DNA of 7,149 bases from Zetaproteobacteria bacterium (lineage in GTDB: Bacteria; Pseudomonadota; Zetaproteobacteria; Mariprofundales; Mariprofundaceae). The stretch covers positions 1 to 7,149 of the forward strand of contig JAJRTX010000224.1 in the NCBI GenBank assembly GCA_021545665.1, in the 5' to 3' direction. How positions within the stretch are numbered: the first letter of the stretch is position 1; each line of letters begins with the position of its first letter. A program made the position numbers and the translations under genes. The notes under the pieces are model-generated. The model was not told the DNA's origin, searched no databases, and saw only the letters and a list, made by a program, of their open reading frames with translations. This document shows positions 5,958 through 7,149 of the stretch, piece after piece.

Positions 5958-6116
5958 CTTCAACCTCCTTGGCTTTCTGGCGCAGTTCATCCGCTGCACC
6001 TAGATAAGCCGGAACGTCAATGTGGTCAGCGGCTTTGTTCCATTCTGCTGTTTTTAGGGCTGCGTCGTGGGCGGCGTTATGGGCTGCGAGTTGTTAGAAT
6101 GGTATTGAATCATCAT
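5947..6116 (-). pseudogene. Small phage gene apparently broken by a frameshift
   Basis: After the ssb stop, the ssb frame stays open for 48 codons (6093-5950) to a TAG at 5947, with no ATG, GTG or TTG. The translation (starting QLAAHNAAHDAALKTAEWNK, ending KAKEVEDES) looks like a helical protein, and its end overlaps the next gene's start and Shine-Dalgarno as operon genes do. In another frame, ATGATG at 6116/6113 inside the ssb 3' end opens MMIQYHSN and runs off as a Pro/Thr-rich stretch to a stop at 6054. One extra base near 6094-6099 would join both into a protein of about 56 aa beginning MMIQYHSNQLAAHN. I infer a single-base loss or a sequencing error; function unknown. Confidence 0.45.
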
Positions 6117-6567
6117 CCGGCACGTCGCCAAAGTCCGGGGCGCTGGCAAACGGATCATTGCGACCGCCCATTGCGTTCGGATCACCTTCTGCCTGCCGGC
6201 CACCGCCGCCATGGGAAGGGAAACCGCTTTGCTGACTGGATCCAGAGGATTGATCTTGTTTGCCGCCCATTAGCTTCACGTCAGCCAGGTTAAGCTTTAC
6301 GCCTTTGCGCTGGTTCCCATCCCGGTCTGTCCAATCGTTTGGCTGCAACTCACCATGAACGACTACAGCGGTTCCTTTTGTGAGGTACTGGATCAATCCG
6401 CCCTCTGCACGTTTGCCCCATAGTGAGCAATCTATAAACAGAGTCTTTTTGTTTTCGCCAAACCCAACGTCAGTCGCAACGGTAAAGCCCGCAACGGCCT
6501 TTCCCGCCTGAGTAAAACGAGTCTCAGCGTCTCTTGTTAATCGACCTTCAAGCATTAGTACGTTCAT
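6094..6567 (-). CDS. ssb: Single-stranded DNA-binding protein, phage-encoded
   Basis: SSB coats single-stranded DNA during replication and recombination and recruits partner proteins through its C-terminal tip. The 157-aa product has the OB-fold domain (about 1-103: MNVLMLEGRLTRDAETRF, then VAGFTVATD, FIDCSLWGKRAEG, GTAVVVHGELQPNDW and KLNLADVKLMGG). A Gly/Ser/Gln-rich linker (about 104-145) follows, then an acidic tip ending DDDSIPF, the conserved partner-binding motif. It is somewhat shorter than E. coli SSB (178 aa). Its place in the element's operon marks it as a phage copy rather than the housekeeping gene. AAGGAG lies 6 bases before the ATG, and the ATG overlaps the TGA of the upstream gene (ATGA, 6564-6567). 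Confidence 0.95.
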   Translation of the reverse strand: MNVLMLEGRLTRDAETRFTQAGKAVAGFTVATDVGFGENKKTLFIDCSLWGKRAEGGLIQYLTKGTAVVVHGELQPNDWTDRDGNQRKGVKLNLADVKLMGGKQDQSSGSSQQSGFPSHGGGGRQAEGDPNAMGGRNDPFASAPDFGDVPDDDSIPF

Positions 6568-6791
6568 TTGCTCTCCTTAAACTTCCGCGCCGCATCGAAC
6601 TGGATGAACTTCATCAGCAAATTTTTGGCCTTTTTTTGACCAATTTCAGTTACAGACATCTGCTCAATAAAGGCGTTAATACCTTCCTTGTTTTCGAGCA
6701 GCGCCTGATGCACTTCAGCATCCTTCTTATCAGTGAACTCCTGATCATCGTCGGTGATGTGTACTTGTCTGTTTTCTGTTCTAACTGGCAT
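6564..6791 (-). CDS. Unknown 75-aa phage protein
   Basis: Not recognised. The protein is highly charged, with an acidic N-terminal half (HITDDDQEFTDKKDAEVHQA, 11-30) and a basic, probably helical C-terminal half (51-75, QKKAKNLLMKFIQFDAARKF). It has no Cys, no membrane segment and no signal peptide. The start is well supported: AAGGAG lies 7 bases before the ATG, overlapping the stop of the upstream gene's region. Its own TGA overlaps the ssb ATG by 4 bases, so its translation is coupled to ssb. That coupling suggests, but does not prove, a role in the same DNA-metabolism module. Confidence 0.7.
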   Translation of the reverse strand: MPVRTENRQVHITDDDQEFTDKKDAEVHQALLENKEGINAFIEQMSVTEIGQKKAKNLLMKFIQFDAARKFKESK

Positions 6792-6802
6792 GCTCTTTCT
6801 CC

Positions 6803-7033
6803 TTAAAGTCCATTCACGGCTTTGATAACACTCACAAGATCAAGCGTATCAGTGTTCTGCATGTAGACTTCCCTTGTGACTTCAACCTGTTTTTCAATCT
6901 CAGGGGTGTAGCCGAATTTCTCAGGCGATGGGTCAACATCTTTCCCCGGATCGCCGCCTAGCTTCCATTCACGGCCACGCACTTTCGTTTCAACGGTCTG
7001 CTCTTGAATAGTGATTGTGAATCTCTTAGACAT
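6803..7033 (-). CDS. Unknown 76-aa phage protein
   Basis: Not recognised. The 76 residues start MSKRFTITIQEQTVETKVRG, a strand-rich basic opening. A Gly/Asp/Pro-rich middle (about 24-42) and GYTPEIEKQVEVTREVYMQN (41-60) follow, and the protein ends DLVSVIKAVNGL. ATG 7033 is preferred to the adjacent ATG 7036, because the GGGAG site then stands 5 bases away rather than 2. The frame also stays open to an ATG at 7141, but that start has no ribosome site and crosses the structured control region. It is the first gene of the leftward operon. Its Shine-Dalgarno can fall in a small hairpin (7041-7054). It ends 11 bases before the next gene. Confidence 0.65.
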   Translation of the reverse strand: MSKRFTITIQEQTVETKVRGREWKLGGDPGKDVDPSPEKFGYTPEIEKQVEVTREVYMQNTDTLDLVSVIKAVNGL

Positions 7034-7054
7034 CATGGCTCCCTCTTGAAAGGG

Positions 7055-7139
7055 ATGACTCACCACCCTTGAGGTACGTGGATTATCCTTACCGGACTTT
7101 GCTGATAAGGCAGAGCCATAATCAAGGAGGTGAGTCACC
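7055..7139. promoter_or_regulatory. Structured divergent control region with long inverted repeat
   Basis: Two near-identical dyads, GATGACTCACC (7055-7065) and GGTGAGTCACC (7129-7139, a perfect odd palindrome), face each other about 74 bp apart, near seven helical turns. In the RNA, 7056-7072 pairs with 7122-7137 as a 9-bp plus 6-bp stem with a small internal loop. Inside it, CTTTGC (7096-7101) can pair with GCAGAG (7109-7114), extended by GG/CC around a bulged A. The region lies between a minus-strand gene starting at 7033 and a plus-strand gene starting at 7140. It could be a pair of repressor operators or a leader RNA that hides the plus-strand ribosome site. I found no convincing -35/-10 pair in it. 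Confidence 0.5.
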
Positions 7140-7149
7140 ATGAAAAGAA
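7140..7149 (+). CDS. Start of a divergent plus-strand gene, cut by window edge
   Basis: An ATG at 7140 (M-K-R visible) is preceded by AAGGAGGTG (7124-7132), complementary over 9 bases to the 16S anti-Shine-Dalgarno, at a 7-base spacing. Only three codons are in view, so the product cannot be named. Its position, divergent from the int-xis-ssb operon, is where temperate phages often place a regulator, but that is inference. Confidence 0.55.

Larger units (their letters stand above)
4283..7149. mobile_element. Integrated prophage or integrative element, left (integrase) part
   Basis: The region begins at the tRNA 3' end and carries int, an excisionase-like gene, ssb and several small unknown genes, all on the minus strand and overlapping or nearly so. 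A structured control region and a divergent plus-strand gene follow at 7055-7149. This is the layout of the integration/early end of a temperate phage. No structural, lysis or conjugation gene is visible, so phage rather than ICE is inferred from gene style only. The right end is outside the window. Confidence 0.8.

Noticed and set aside
7082..7108. GATAAT with TTATCA upstream as a leftward promoter
   Set aside because: The spacing of 15 and the weak -35 box make it no better than chance.
7034..7141. N-terminal extension of the 76-aa gene to the ATG at 7141
   Set aside because: No Shine-Dalgarno precedes 7141, while 7033 has one; the extension merely crosses the structured region.

Overview
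The window joins a stretch of proteobacterial core chromosome (about 1-4282) to the integrase end of a temperate prophage or integrative element (about 4283 to beyond 7149). The set of genes (trpS, scpA, scpB, rluB and an endonuclease III-like glycosylase), a CCA-encoding tRNA gene with a sigma70-type promoter, and the ScpAB condensin partners point to a beta-, gamma- or zetaproteobacterium that uses SMC-ScpAB. I cannot name the genus from sequence alone.

Host part. On the minus strand, trpS, scpA, scpB, rluB and an HhH-GPD glycosylase gene run in one direction as an apparent operon. trpS/scpA and scpA/scpB overlap by 4 bases (ATGA), and scpB/rluB overlap by about 92 bases. Two different fold-back elements of about 160 bp, both MITE-like, sit in this operon. 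One (561-721, flanked by CTAG) lies exactly at the rluB stop / glycosylase start junction. The other (3936-4095, flanked by TTAT) lies 28 bases upstream of the trpS start codon. Removing one target copy at the first site restores a TAGTG stop/start overlap. TrpRS carries a four-cysteine pattern resembling that of the iron-sulfur TrpRS of Thermotoga. Divergently, on the plus strand, a tRNA with anticodon CAT is preceded by a good promoter.

Element part. A DUF3596-type tyrosine recombinase gene lies directly against the tRNA 3' end, and its stop codon lies in the loop of the terminator hairpin that follows the tRNA. All further element genes in view are also on the minus strand and closely packed: two small unknown genes, ssb (phage-type single-strand binding protein), a frameshifted small gene, a 96-residue unknown protein, an excisionase-like gene and int. 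This looks like a leftward early/recombination operon. At the right edge, 7055-7139 is a strongly structured inverted-repeat region. It separates this operon from a divergent plus-strand gene starting at 7140 with a 9-base Shine-Dalgarno sequence that can be buried in a stem. The right end of the element, including attR, lies outside the window.
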